Shown: positions 23,585-34,590 of the stretch, piece after piece
How the letters are laid out: each line of letters opens with the position of its first letter
How positions within the stretch are numbered: position 1 is the stretch's first letter
NCBI GenBank assembly: GCA_029204225.1
Contig: CM055102.1
Coordinates: 47,896,870-47,960,869, forward strand
Source: Diphasiastrum complanatum
Lineage: Eukaryota; Streptophyta; Lycopodiopsida; Lycopodiales; Lycopodiaceae
Length of the DNA: 64,000 nt
Reading direction: 5' to 3'
Translations under genes and position numbers: made by a program
The notes under the pieces: generated by a model
What the model was told of the DNA's origin: nothing
Seen by the model: the letters and a program-made list of their open reading frames with translations, nothing else
The model's database searches: none

Positions 23585-24836
23585 ACTGCTCGAAACTCCA
23601 CCTGGAGACTATAAAGTTTATGCCAAAGCCAACCATGATGTCAGAGAAAAAAAATAATGACCTGCAATTTTTGGCTTACCAAGCCACCCGCCGCTCTTTT
23701 GCCAAATTGAAAGCCAAACTGGCGTCGCTTTCCGAAATGCTTCTCGTCACCAACTCTCAGCTCCCTGCCCAGTGGAATGGTGAAATCACTTCCGCGCTCC
23801 GAACACTTTCTCCGCGGCAATCACTCCGTTTTGGGATACTGTACTTGCAGGTACAGTTAGGGTGCCCTTCGTTTGAAGGCTATAGCCTTTCGTTTGGCCA
23901 AAATAGGCTCAAAGAGGTGAAAATAAGGGCAATTTGGGTTTTTGAACTGTTTCTTCAGTGTGAAGAAACTTCACCTTTCAAAAAACTTGGGACCCAACAA
24001 TTTTTTCAGATTGAAAATTTTTAATGAAAAGAAGGCCTATTTTGCCTTTCAATTCTTTAGGGCCCTTTCAAAGCCCATCTCCACCACTAGTCTTAATCTG
24101 ACAACTGGTATAGTCTTTCAAACTTTCAATCATATCTGTTGATCGCGATGGACCTCCATCCAACAATCCTGCGCATTTGTGTGCCTTGAAGGTTTGTCCT
24201 CCAGCCGCTACACACTTCGAAGCACGGAGTTTCTGGTCTCACTCAACGCGCGCGACTTCTGCGCCTCCCTTCTCTCTCAGCGATGGCAGCTCCAAGCCTT
24301 TATATCCTCACTATGGAAATTTGTGATTGCTTCACTCCTGCACATTGGCTGATCCACAGCCGCCCACGGCCTCTCCACACAAACATAACAATAGCAGGGC
24401 GCCCACTCCTGGCTTTTCACAGCTTAAAAAACGGATTTATTTTGAGAGAGAAATGCTTTTCCCCTTCTTGAAACCCTAGCTGTCAAAGAAGAAGATATTT
24501 TTGGGCTTTATCTAAACTTCTTGAAAATAGAACTGAGCAGCTACCTATCCCTCTGAGGTCGCCCTACAACAAGCAATATTCTGCTCCAAACTGCTCTTCA
24601 AACGGTATTCGATTGGATTCAAACCAATCACAAACGCCAAGCAACCCTCCAGAATAATTTCTAGCTTCAATCTTTGCTTGCCCTCTGATTCAGCTGACAA
24701 TCCCCTGCCTCTGAATCTTCTTACAGTTTTGAGCTAATCCACGAATCTCCACAGACTCAGTTTTGTGCTTCCTAGCCAACAAACCGTCGTGAATTTGCAA
24801 CTCTCTGTTCTTGTCTGGTGATTCTAGCCACCAAGG

Positions 24837-24848
24837 GCTCTGATACCA
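24837..24848 (-). other. Copia-A primer-binding site
   Basis: Minus strand TGGTATCAGAGC, complementary to the 3' end of initiator tRNA-Met, immediately inside the upstream LTR. Confidence 0.88.
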
Positions 24849-25100
24849 AGTTAAGAAAACAGTTTAAGCACCTGACCGGATCAATCACTACAGCACAACG
24901 TTAAGTGCAACAAGACAAGACAACAAAATTGCTCTCCACAAACTGTATATTCAACTGATCAGTAAGTACAAAGATAGAGTTGCTTAAAAGCACTCAAAGG
25001 GCTCGTAAAAGAAAGACGGCCCGATAATTCTAGAACTAAGCACACGTGGTGCCGTCGAAATAAGAAAGCACTGTATAAGTCGATCATTGCTACTTTAATT
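24849..25100 (-). repeat. Copia-A upstream (5') LTR
   Basis: 252 bp partner of 19219-19470. The outer end reads ACTTTAATT where the internal copy has TTTTAACT, so the terminal CT has probably mutated to TT. It is flanked outside by the target duplication GTTGC. Confidence 0.92.
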
Positions 25101-25885
25101 GTTGCATGCTTTGATATAGATGCTGATATTGGTGCTGAGTGCCTTGCTCCTGATCCTGAGTGAGATGCTACAAATGTTGTAGCCTATGCTTTTGTTATGA
25201 TATGTTTACGGGTTATATGGTTACTCATTTACCATTTCCAGGTTATATGGTTACTCTTGACAGATTTACATTTCATGCTTCTCTAGCTTATTTTGTTGAT
25301 ATCTATCTAGATGAGTATACCCTTCAGTATCCTTGTGCTTCTATATATGACTTTGCTATAGTCGATGTTGATACTATACACTTGGGCCTTATGGATCCCT
25401 TGGAGTGTTGATCCCAGTTTCCTAGATGCTACTATCTATTCTTGGGCATTGTGGATACCTTGGGTTAATGCACAGGTTTCCGTCCCAGCTACTGTTTGTG
25501 TCATGATGCATATTGCTTGGCTATTGATGATGTTCTAGAGTTGTTGCTATGGTTGCTGAGCAAAGCTTTTCTTGTGGTATTCCTGGGCTATTCGACTAGC
25601 TTTGGATATCTCAGTTGTCGGGGTCCTGCATACCGAGATTTTCTTCTGGCATTCCTGTGCCTTGAGCGAGGTCCTTCACGCTTGGCTTCTTTTATGCATC
25701 TACATCAATTTATAGTAGTTGTTGCTGTTCTTTGTGGAGTTTGTATGTTGCTTTTGGAGTACCTGTTGTGACGATTTATGTCCTCTCCTTCAGTATTTAC
25801 ATCAGTTCATGCATTATTTCTCATGTATTATGAGTACTAGATTGTTTTTTTGTATGTAGTCCACCATGTTTTGAAAGTAGGGGAG
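25101..25885 (+). pseudogene. Internal remnant of the older LTR element hosting Copia-A
   Basis: Up to 91-codon frames with no recognised domain. The stretch ends in AAAGTAGGGGAG, a purine tract, directly before the LTR at 25886, so it should be the 3' internal part of a plus-strand LTR element. Words such as GAGTGCCTTG and GATCCTGAGTG recur on both sides of Copia-A (near 19170 and 25140), consistent with repetitive internal sequence. Confidence 0.4.
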
Positions 25886-25950
25886 AGTTAGGTACTGGGA
25901 ATAGCCCGTAACTAGTATACCCTTAGGTACTAGGCCACTACCATTCAGGT
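25886..25950 (+). repeat. Downstream LTR start of the older element (pairs with 18975)
   Basis: AGTTAGGTACTGGGAATAGC... preceded by the purine tract AAAGTAGGGGAG. Its full length could not be set because the upstream partner is truncated. The AG start matches the unusual LTR ends of Copia-A and Gypsy-B. Confidence 0.55.
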
Positions 25951-26261
25951 CATGTCCTTACGGGACCCAAGAACCCTAAGTTGCCCTAATCTCTAGAAGG
26001 TTCTATTTCTCAGTTTATGATATTAATCTCTCTCTCTTAGTCCTCATCAGTTCTCTCCTTCCATTGCTTTTAGGGCTATGGCTATGATCAGATGTGATGT
26101 CTCTTAGCTATTCTTGTAGGGATTAGTCCATGTTGTCTCATATCTATTTATGCTTCATTGATACCAATATTTGTGAATCTGTTCATAACTATTACACTCC
26201 ATGCGCTACTCCACATGTCTATTTGGAGTACCTTAGGTCCTATCAACTTACTGATTACAAT

Positions 26262-27047
26262 CATAGTTGCAGCGAATCGCGATTCACTGGGTCTGCGATT
26301 CGCGGGTCGCAATTTGCGACCCAGAATCGCAAAAAAAAAAAAATTTGAAAAAATAGCTTATTGCTGGATTTTTTTTAGGGGATCAATGGTCAAACCGGCG
26401 TTTTGCCTCTCAGAAGTGCAATAGATGAGGCACAAACAGATCTTATTTTCAGTAGCTATCCGGTTGTCATTTGCTCTGGTTTTCAGTAAATGTTAATGCT
26501 ACAGTTTGGACTATCAACTGTATGGATGATGATCACTTTTGCAATTGGTTCACTGGAGATGTGAGTGCAATGTACATACAGTTTATTGGGCCCTTCTCGG
26601 GGGCGGTGGCATTTTTATCTACAGTGTCTATATAGCAGGAAGCTCTTGGGGGTTCGAGGGGAAGTAGCCCCCAGGGAAACGGGGGGTTCGGGGGGTGGTA
26701 GCCCCCCGAGAAACAGGGGGTCCGGGGGGCGGTAGCCCCCCGGTGGGGGGTTTGGGGGGCAACGCTGGTAGCCCCGACGGTAAGGCCTCTTCATGATTTG
26801 GCCTTCCAACTCCCCGAGTGAAAACACACTTTTTGGTGTTTCACACCCGAAACAGTCGGCAAACTACACAATCATAATCCCCTCGATCAAAGCTTTCATC
26901 TGATACCCATATTGCCTAAAAAAATTTCAAAAAAAAAAAAAAAAAAAATCGATTCTACACGATTCTGGGAAAATCCCGAATCGCGAATCGGAATCGCGAT
27001 TCTGATTGTGATTCTGAATCGCAATTCAGAATCGCGCTGCAACTATG
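26262..27047. mobile_element. hAT-like MITE with perfect 8 bp target duplication
   Basis: 786 bp with inverted ends CATAGTTGCAGCG...CGCTGCAACTATG and the 8 bp direct repeat ATTACAAT on each side (26254-26261 and 27048-27055). An 8 bp duplication is the hallmark of hAT superfamily transposition. Subterminal DNA is packed with GAATCGCGATTC-like words, typical of hAT transposase-binding repeats. No transposase is encoded, so it is non-autonomous. It lies in the third intron of the F-box gene. Confidence 0.9.
26641..26775. repeat. G-rich imperfect tandem array inside the hAT MITE
   Basis: Three to four imperfect units of the form GGGGGTTCGGGGGG(T/C)GGTAGCCCCC, each able to fold on itself because a G run is followed by a C run. 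The strand has many runs of four or more G and so could also form G-quadruplexes. Confidence 0.85.
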
Positions 27048-27055
27048 ATTACAAT

Positions 27056-27799
27056 ATGGCCTTGACTGGAATATTGAGGCATGGTTGATTAACTCAATTC
27101 TGGAGGCCTATGTCTAAGATTATTCCAAATCCGCAGCAACCGGAGATTGACATAACACGTACACAGCTTGCATGCATCTATGGCTGGGTGGAGAGTAACA
27201 ATCATAACTTCAATGTTGAATTTTCTGCGAAAAATTTCTCCTCTTCTATGGCTAATTCTTGGGTCGAATTTCTACAAATAATCTTTTGTCAATGGTAATT
27301 CTACTTTCTACGTGTGGTCAGCTGGGCTGATCCAAAATCCTAATGCACCTCATGTTTCTTATTCTATAGTATCTGGGCATATCTCCTAATTGTACAATAT
27401 ACACATAAATCTATTCACGAGCATGTCATAGAATAGAATGTCAATATAAGTATATACATGTCTCGGTTACACCAGTGGGAGGAAAAGTATCAACGTGGCA
27501 ATTGTGAAGAGCAGAATATTTTCATTTGTTGTGAAGTTTGTGAATGGAAAAAGAAACAATCAAGCATCAACCACAATGGGTTAAAACAAGGAACTTTAAA
27601 TGTAGTACCTCAAGTAGACTTGCAATCTTCCCTCTCTGAATGTAGTTCCAAAGTTGTTATGATTTCAATGCTAACTTACAAGTTACAATTACACAACCAT
27701 TCAAAATTGAAAGGAAGCAAAACAATTTCCTACTTTTATAAGCTGGAAATGTCAGTCAAATTATATTAAGTGACAACTTGTCCTTGGATTTCACTCTAC
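27056..27799. other. Third-intron DNA, no recognisable feature
   Basis: Lies between the MITE and the 27800-27918 exon. Contains frames up to 103 codons on the plus strand without recognisable motifs. The minus-strand donor GTAGAG begins at 27799. Confidence 0.45.
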
Positions 27800-27918
27800 C
27801 ATATATAATACAGTTGGTCCATTCGTTGTGTCTGAACTCGACCAAGGAGCTCAACTTGCAATATACCCCCAATGCACAATACTGGTTGTGGAAGCTTGAA
27901 AGACTGTAAAGTATCAGC
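27800..27918 (-). CDS. F-box protein, At4g00755-like: penultimate exon
   Basis: 119 bp with acceptor TTGTTCTTGCAG before 27918 and donor GTAGAG after 27800. It reads ADTLQSFKLPQP then VLCIGGILQVELLGRVQ and MDQLYYI, ending in TG, the first two bases of a Cys codon. The FKLPEPVLCIGGILQ.ELLGRVQRQ block is the most conserved C-terminal motif of this family. Phase 0 at the start and phase 2 at the end match the neighbouring exons exactly. Confidence 0.9.
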
Positions 27919-28231
27919 CTGCAAGAACAAAACACACATAGAACAGACAATGGTTCAGATGAGAAAAGTATATTCAGAACAGCATCTCAAGTATGATTGA
28001 AGAGTCAAAACATACATCTCTAGAAGTCAACATTTGGAAAAACTTGCAGCCCAACAATGATGTATCTTTTGAAAGCAATCATAAGCTCTTTAATGTAATA
28101 CACCAGCAAAGTGGGACTTTAATAACGTTCAAAACGGCTATAAGTCGTCCTAATCGAAGCAGATAAATAACTCTGAAATAAAACCTTACATACAAGTCAC
28201 CTGACTTGAAAGCGTTAAGTAACATAACTAC

Positions 28232-28422
28232 CTGAAGCATTGCAAATTCTGGTGAGACGTAGGTCCAAACATAGTCCTTGCAAGGACTCCTGTCTGTTGA
28301 CATGGTGGAAGTCGATGGGCTATCACTCTCTTGAATTCTTGTGCCAGTAGAAGAAAGTGAATAGCCCATTCGAAAACGAACAAATCTCGCTGAATATATT
28401 GGGTTGCCACGTTGAAAATATG
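28232..28422 (-). CDS. F-box protein, At4g00755-like: middle exon
   Basis: 191 bp. The acceptor is CTATTGCAATAG before 28422 and the donor GTAGTT after 28232. The first two bases (CA) complete an Ala codon with the G that ends the exon at 52787, reading PFQ-A-YFQRGNPIYSARFVRFRMG across the splice. The family has the same block, QAYFQ..PIYSAK.VRFRMGH. A Ser-rich insert follows, then DYVWTYVSPEFAMLQ. The intron on its 5' side is about 24.4 kb; that on its 3' side only 313 bp. Confidence 0.9.
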
Positions 28423-29043
28423 CTATTGCAATAGAACGAATATATAAATTAGAAAATTACAGTAACTAAATTATTAAAAGCACCAGCATCTCATAAAATG
28501 ACTCAGGAAGTATGAAGTTCCTACTTTAACAAGCTTTCAGATATCAGAAGAGTATCTTGTGGCAATTGAAATAAATTGATCAGAAAAGACCCCTAGATGA
28601 CAAAGATGAGCTTATTTATGGAGGATCTAATATTTCAAACCACCTCCTACGATCTAGGTAAGACATTCACAAACTCCAATAAGTGAGGAGAACATTTTCA
28701 GCTTTAATTCTTTTGCTACAATTCTAACACTAGCAGGAACACTTCAAAACCCCAATTAGAACAATTTACAAACCTTGTGAAATATCAAATATAATGCATG
28801 GAGTAGGACAATGGCCCTCTCATTTTTTCCTAAAATCACTTGGTGGGCAACCTCACAATAAACTCATTATGGATGTCATAATAGTGCTTGCCTTTTACAT
28901 ACAAGAACCAAGAATTTTGAATCTTGCTATTATACAATAAATGCGCCATAAATGACAAATTCAGATCATGCTATTATAAACTCCATGAAAGTCTTTTACG
29001 CATATAGGCATGATAGCAACCAAACACATTCGGTTGTCAAAAC
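28423..29043. other. First-intron DNA, no recognisable feature
   Basis: AT-rich 3' end of the 24.4 kb intron, with the branch and acceptor region next to 28422. No ORF of note. Confidence 0.5.
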
Positions 29044-29716
29044 CTTAGTTGCCTGTTCCGGAACGGAATGCGTTCCAGAACGGGACTCCCAAAAAAAATT
29101 ATAAAATACGTTTTTTTTCAAAAAAAAAAAAACCATATCCTGAGAGTTGATAGACAAAGGCCAACTAAATACGGGCAATCAGTGTGTGTCATCAGTTTAA
29201 GACTGAGCATCGAGACAGGTGTCAATATGGATTTTGCTGGGATTCTGCGGAAAGACAAACATATTATACAGATTATACAGAAACTCATGGGCCGGGCCTC
29301 AAAATTCAAATGACTGATTGACTCAGGATTGTCCAAAACAAAGGAAATGCGCGGTTACAAACTCAGATATATGTAACGTGGCAGATAGCGATTCTAGGAT
29401 TAACGTGAGCAGCAGTCAGAGAAGATAGCGATTCTAGGATCAACGTGTTTGTTGAAATCAATTTCTTTGTTTTAAATTTACACATCATCGATTTCATAAC
29501 AATGATTTCAAATCGATTTCTGATCTGTAGCATCCCTCAATGCATTATAAAGCGTCCCTCAATATATTATCAAGAAGGAAGATCGCCAGTTCTGAATATC
29601 ACGTCCAGCAGGTGGCATTTTGATCTGTTTTTTTTTTCCTTTTAAAAAACCGTTCCGACCCAGTACGTTCCGGAACCTACGGAACCGACCCATTTTGGTC
29701 GGAACAGGCTTCTAAG
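29044..29716. mobile_element. hAT-like MITE with GTTCCGGAACG subterminal repeats
   Basis: 673 bp with imperfect inverted ends CTTAGTTGCCTGTTCCG and CGGAACAGGCTTCTAAG, flanked by GTCAAAAC on the left and CTCAAAAC on the right (7 of 8 match). Inside both ends are copies of GTTCCGGAACGG-like words. It has no coding capacity. The size, 8 bp duplication and clustered subterminal motifs fit a non-autonomous hAT element. Confidence 0.75.
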
Positions 29717-30424
29717 CTCAAAACAAACACATTTGAATTTTCTTGTGTTTTTTTAAGAAAAAAACTTTTTCCAGAAAAAACATTCTTGGTGCCCTGAAAT
29801 AGGGTCTGCATAGGACAACATTACAGCTGATTGACACCAGGATACACATCAACAAATGTTGCATGCACATTGCAACATCCTTTAGGTTTTCTCCTCATGA
29901 TGTTATGTATATCATACAATGTATGTTGTAGCTACGAGAAAATTACTTTTTTTATTGTATTCTCTAGACTACAAAAAAGTCTAGGTTAAACCTTAATATT
30001 CTGAAAAGTTTGATTTGCTGAACCTTATAGCTTTATGAAACACCATATTTGCAATCTCAAAGTTTCTTGTGAACTGTATTTCTTAATGCTCGAAATGATA
30101 GATCATGTATGTCTCCTTTAGGTGATTCTACGCTTCATGAAATGTTTGAGATTTTTCACTTAATTGAAAAAACATCATGATTCATAAAATTGTGCATGGT
30201 CGTAAGCTCTTTGATCTGATGTGTTTTATTTGAATAAAAACTAATGAGCAATTTTCCTAGAAAAAAGCAGGAATATTAAGTTTTCATTTGAACGTCATTT
30301 GTAACCTGTTCTAACCGAAACTTATTTCTGAAGGCTGAAAACCATTTCTTAGGAGCGGGCGGTCTGTTCCTAAAGAAAAACCTTAAGAGACAAGTATAAA
30401 TGGTTGCAACCATGGGTGTATAAA
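29717..30424. other. First-intron DNA, no recognisable feature
   Basis: AT-rich, with scattered GTTCTAACCG-like words that may be decayed transposon sequence. No gene. Confidence 0.4.
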
Positions 30425-31275
30425 CATAGATGCATCACGTTCTAGAATGTAGCAAACCAACCATGTTCCAGATTTTTAAGTCGTTCCAGAGTGAATGGTT
30501 TTTTTTTTTTGGATTTCCTTTGTGAATTTTCTATAAGTGTCTTAGGGGAAAAAAGCCTACAAAACAATGTTCCGGAGGTATAGTGCTCTGGGACGCAGCA
30601 TTCCGAAACATCGGGAAGAGAAAAAAATTTAAAAAACCTAGATTTTAGTATTTACAACCAGTGGAACTTCCTATTAAGAGACGTGAACTAGGACCAATAG
30701 TAGGTTTCAAAATCGAGGAAATTCTAATGTACGCAGCACATCTATGTCAAGTTAGTGACTCTTTGTCATACCTTCTCAGTGATATCTAGGCCAAAGCTTG
30801 CATGTTAAACATCTAGAGTGTCGAGGAAGGAGTGATACCAAAAGAGGAAATCAAACCTCATGAGGATCAAGTTTTGCGACTTTGGAATTTAGATTAAGCT
30901 TGCTTCAATTACCAATAATTGCTCATTCAATGTGTTAAAGAACACGATACCTTCCATGATGTGCAACAAGGGGTCGGTAGAAGAATTCCCAGCATGACTT
31001 AAAGATCTATCAAAACATCTTCCAGATGCATGGATACTAATCCCATAACCATATCATAGATGTACAAGGGTCCTAAAATGTTAGTCAATGTTTTGCGTGA
31101 TTCGCAAACTATGCAATGACGAGTATAGTTTAGTATTCCTAATACCTAATAAATGTCGCCCATAAGAAACTTAGAGAAATTTACAAAGAAAACCAGGGAA
31201 AAAAAAATTATGCTCCAAAACGACCATTCCAGAACACAATCGGAACGCAATGTTCCAAAATGAGATGCATCTATG
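30425..31275. mobile_element. hAT-like non-autonomous element, terminal CATAGATGCATC
   Basis: 851 bp between CATAGATGCATC (30425-30436) and its exact inverse GATGCATCTATG (31264-31275). Both ends are followed inward by TTCTAGAATG/TTCCAAAATG-like words and repeated (A/G)TTCCGGA motifs. No 8 bp target duplication is evident. The inner segment 30650-31010 is also one arm of a larger inverted repeat with 33500-33861. Confidence 0.55.
30650..31010 (+). repeat. Left arm of a ~360 bp inverted repeat
   Basis: Its reverse complement matches 33500-33861 through many blocks, for example 'gccaaagcttgcatgtta', 'gaggaaatcaaacctcatga' and 'gtgttaaagaacac'. Identity is moderate (about three quarters by eye). 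The interval between the arms holds the remnant copia element Copia-D. Confidence 0.7.
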
Positions 31276-31392
31276 ATAGCTATTAGGAATACTAAATTTT
31301 ACACGTAGTTGAATCGGAATCAAGTTTTCTTTGCTATATTTTTAGATCACGCAAAGCATTGAATAACATTGAACAGAAGAAACCAAAGTTAG

Positions 31393-31659
31393 GAACTCCA
31401 AATGCTTGATTGATTAGAGAGAGGAGGGTGTGGACCTCCTTGAGGGTGAATCCTCCCTTACATAATTAGAAACTATTGAAGTGTCAACACGAACTTGAGT
31501 CTTATATCACATGGCAAGCACACTTGGCCACTTGGAACCAACTTGCATTTACTTATTTTAACTTACAAAGAGGGGTACAATGTATTTACAATCAAATTGC
31601 CCCCATGACAAATGCATAACATAAAACCATGTAAGTGCCTAGGGGTAAAATAGGCATTA
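31393..31659 (-). repeat. Copia-D downstream LTR, truncated
   Basis: Matches 33230-33491 of the upstream LTR (shared 'aatgcttgattgattagaga' and 'ggtaaaataggcat'), but the part corresponding to 33134-33230 is absent. Confidence 0.8.
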
Positions 31660-31869
31660 TTGGCTTTTTTATTTAATTTACCACTTAAAGACTGTCTAAA
31701 CTTTTCAAATTTCTCTTTTCTGAGCAGCTTAGTAAAGATATCTGAACATTCTTTATGATCTTTACTTTCCCTGAACAAATTTTCATAGGTACCGTTCCTT
31801 TGCCTTTGCAACAATGGAGTTCAAACTATCCAATGTCTTCATTATTGTTATTTGCAACCTTGTTAGCAA

Positions 31870-32710
31870 AGTGACATGTTTGCTTGTTGCCTTTCTCTTG
31901 CTCACTTTGCTTCTTACGGCATTCAAAAGCAAAATGACCATATCTGCCACAATAGTTGCAATTGGCCTTTTTTTTTGGAGTAGATGAAGAACCAGGATTT
32001 TGTGAATCCGAACTTGAATCTAATCCATCTGTTGCTCAAGATTTTGTGTCCAATCACCAGCGTTGAATCTGCCTTTTTTCTTGCCTTTGGAAAATTGCTT
32101 CTTCTTCTTTGAAGCAAATGCTTGCTCATCATTACCTTCCCTTTCAAAAAGGTTCTTCTTCCTCACTTCTTCATGCATGAGTAAACCACACAGTTCTTCA
32201 AATGAGGGAAATCTCTTGCTTACTAAGAGACTCATAACATAGCCTTGAAAACAATTTGACAAATTGCTCAAAGCTATTAAGACTATGTCCCTATCACTGA
32301 TATGCTCTCCAACTACAACAAGTTGGTCTTAAAGATTCTTGATCTTCGTACTGTGCTCAGCAACTGAATCATCAGACTCCATTCTGATTTTATGTTCTGC
32401 AAATAGAAGATTCTAGCCATATTGATGGTCTCATACATAAATAGACATCAATATCTCCCAAGCCTCACGACGTCCTAAGGCACACCGAATGTGAGAAATA
32501 ATGTTATCCTGCACAGAAAGGTTATTGATACGATGTGCCTTCAATCTTCTCTTAATGTAATTTTTCGATTCAGGCTCAGAATATGGAATAGGTTCAAGCC
32601 TTGTGACTATGTCCCAACATTTTCTATCTTTGAGACTATTCCGCATCTTAAGATTCCACACCTTGTGATGGGTTCCTCATTGAGAAAACTCTCACTCAAG
32701 CTAGCCATGA
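31870..32710 (-). pseudogene. Copia-D gag remnant with zinc knuckle
   Basis: Broken frames read in order: the start MASLSESFLNEE (32707), MWNLKMRNSLKDRKCWDIVT, INNLSVQDNIISHIRCAL, REAWEIL, FPSFEELCGLLMHEE, a Lys-rich linker, then the CCHC knuckle CNYCGRYGHFAFEC near 31950. The order matches the gag of Copia-A and Copia-B. At least three frame changes or stops are present. Confidence 0.8.
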
Positions 32711-33133
32711 TTGATTCTTTAATCAAAAAGAAGAAATTCTTGAAAACTACTCAAGAACTGAAGTGCTTCAAGAAACTAGGGTATTATTGGCATGATACCC
32801 AACTGCTTCTGTTCTTGTCTTTGCCACACGATATGGCCTTGCTATGCCTTGCACTAGATCCACTCTGCACCCTGATTGGATCTCCCTATAGAAACTGCAT
32901 CCTACTTCTCCACAAGCTACTCTCTTCAACTTTTGGAAAGTTGTTAAGAATCCAAAGACTTTGGTATGCTTATGCTCCTCTTATCACCAGTGGCTCATCT
33001 ATGCTTCATGTTCTGAAAACTGACTGCTCTATACACCCACTTTCAAGTTAAGCTTCAATCAAAAATCTGAAAAATGATCTAGAAGTTTTCAAACGTTCAC
33101 CAATCAGAAGCTAAACCACCTGCTCTGATACCA

Positions 33134-33491
33134 TGATGAACATACAGGTCTATCTACTAACAGACAATAGATGAAAGGTTGAAGGAAACTAGCTATGGAA
33201 GCATCAACAATACAAGAAAAGCTTAAGCACCACAGAGACACCGACGTTGGGAGCTTCAAATGCTTGATTGATTAGAGAGAGGAGGGCATGGGCCTTCTTG
33301 AGGGTGAATCCTCTCTTACACAACTAGAAACTATTGAGGGGTCATCACCAACAACTTGAGTCCCAACTTGCACTTACCTATTTTAACTTACAAAGAGGGG
33401 GACAATGTATTTACACTTAAATTGCTCAAATGACATGCATAGCATAAAGCCATGTAAATGCCTAGCGCGACTAGGGGTAAAATAGGCATCA
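33134..33491 (-). repeat. Copia-D upstream LTR
   Basis: 358 bp, plus-strand ends TGATGAACATAC and ATAGGCATCA, directly right of the primer-binding site at 33121-33133. Confidence 0.85.
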
Positions 33492-33499
33492 TATTTCAA

Positions 33500-33861
33500 T
33501 AGTTCTAGCAAATCTTTAAGTCTTGTTGGGAGTTCTTCTACTGAGTGGTACCTAGTTGCACATATGCAAGGTATTGTGTTCTTTAACACACAAAACGAGC
33601 AATTACTGAAGCAAGGTGATTTCAAATTCCAAATTCACAAATCGTGATCCTCATGAGGTTTGATTTCCTCTCTTGGTGGCACTCCTTCCTCAACAGTCTA
33701 GATTGTTAACATGCAAGCTTTGGCCTTGATATCATTGAGAAAGCATGACAAGGAGGCACTAACGTGACATAAATGTGCTACGTATAATAGAATCCCCAAA
33801 TTTTGAAACCAAGTATTGCTCCTAGTTTATGTGTCTCCTAATGAGGTGTAACCGGCTATAA
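33500..33861 (-). repeat. Right arm of the ~360 bp inverted repeat
   Basis: Starts within 10 bp of the Copia-D LTR end and is the reverse complement of 30650-31010 at moderate identity. Confidence 0.7.
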
Positions 33862-34107
33862 ATAAAAAAAATTTAGGGTAGTTATTCTTTTTTCCCTTTC
33901 CGACATTCCCAAACATTATTCTTCTGGAACGTCGTTCAGACAAAACTAAGTGTCTATATAGATCACACCCTAAGGTTAACACACTTATAAATAAAAGAAT
34001 TTAGCGTGTTTTTTTCCCTTTCCGACGTTCCAAAACATTATGCTTCTGGAACGCCGTTCCGACGAAACTAAGTGTATAGATCACACCCTAAGGTTAACAC
34101 ACTTTTA
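33859..34107. repeat. Tandem duplication, ~120 bp, two copies
   Basis: Both units contain 'ccctttccgac(a/g)ttcc', 'aacattat(t/g)cttctggaacg' and 'atcacaccctaaggttaaca'. Each carries GGAACG(T/C)CGTTC-like hAT subterminal words. Confidence 0.75.
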
Positions 34108-34590
34108 CAATAAAACTAGGGCCATTCATTGCTTTGCCTCTAGGAAAACTTTTAGCAAGAAAGAAAAAAAGAACTCCAAGAAAACTAACAATGGAAACTG
34201 CCACTAGAAAAACTTTGACAGTTTTCATTAAGTTCCATACCTCATGGTTGTCCTAAAAATTGCTACAAGAAAAGTCACACTTTCAAACGCGAAAAGCTGG
34301 ATGATATGTTTGTTACTTCAATGAAGTCAATGATTTAATGCAAAAACCTGAATACCACAATGCATTAGCAACTTTCAAGTACAAATCTAAGGGGGGTTTC
34401 AGACTAGTGGCAAGTCCCTTTGCCTGGCCCTTTGAATTGCCGCTCATTTTTTGAATTTTGAGTCCTGAGTTGTACCACCCCCCTCTCATACTTGGCTGGC
34501 AAGTGCCAAATGAAGAGCCCCATTTGTTCACGCTTGGCTGTGACCATAGCTATTGCTTGGAGCCTTTCTTATACTTTTTTAAGTCTAGTG
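34108..34590. other. First-intron DNA, no recognisable gene
   Basis: Short frames only; no domain or terminal repeat recognised. Confidence 0.4.

Larger units (their letters stand above)
19219..25100 (-). mobile_element. Copia-A: near-complete Ty1/copia retrotransposon
   Basis: A 5,882 bp minus-strand element with 252 bp LTRs and a 5 bp target-site duplication GTTGC (19214-19218 and 25101-25105). Read on the minus strand the order is LTR, primer-binding site (TGGTATCAGAGCCC), leader, gag with zinc knuckle, protease, integrase, reverse transcriptase, RNase H, purine tract (TTGAGGGAGAG), LTR: the copia order. LTRs differ at about 13 of 252 positions by eye (about 95% identity). Several stops and frame changes break pol, so it is no longer autonomous. 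The LTR ends are AG...CT rather than TG...CA. It sits in the third intron of the F-box gene, in the gene's own orientation. Confidence 0.93.
31393..33491 (-). mobile_element. Copia-D: internally deleted Ty1/copia element
   Basis: A minus-strand element of 2.1 kb. The upstream LTR at 33134-33491 (ends TGATG...CATCA) is followed by primer-binding site TGGTATCAGAGCA (33121-33133), a gag region and a zinc knuckle, then a jump straight to the last residues of RNase H (DIFTKLLRKEKFEKF, about 31740-31685) and a partial downstream LTR (31393-31659). Protease, integrase and reverse transcriptase are deleted. The downstream LTR lacks its outer ~100 bp, so no target duplication can be tested. It is related in LTR sequence to Copia-C at 54 kb. 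Confidence 0.85.
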
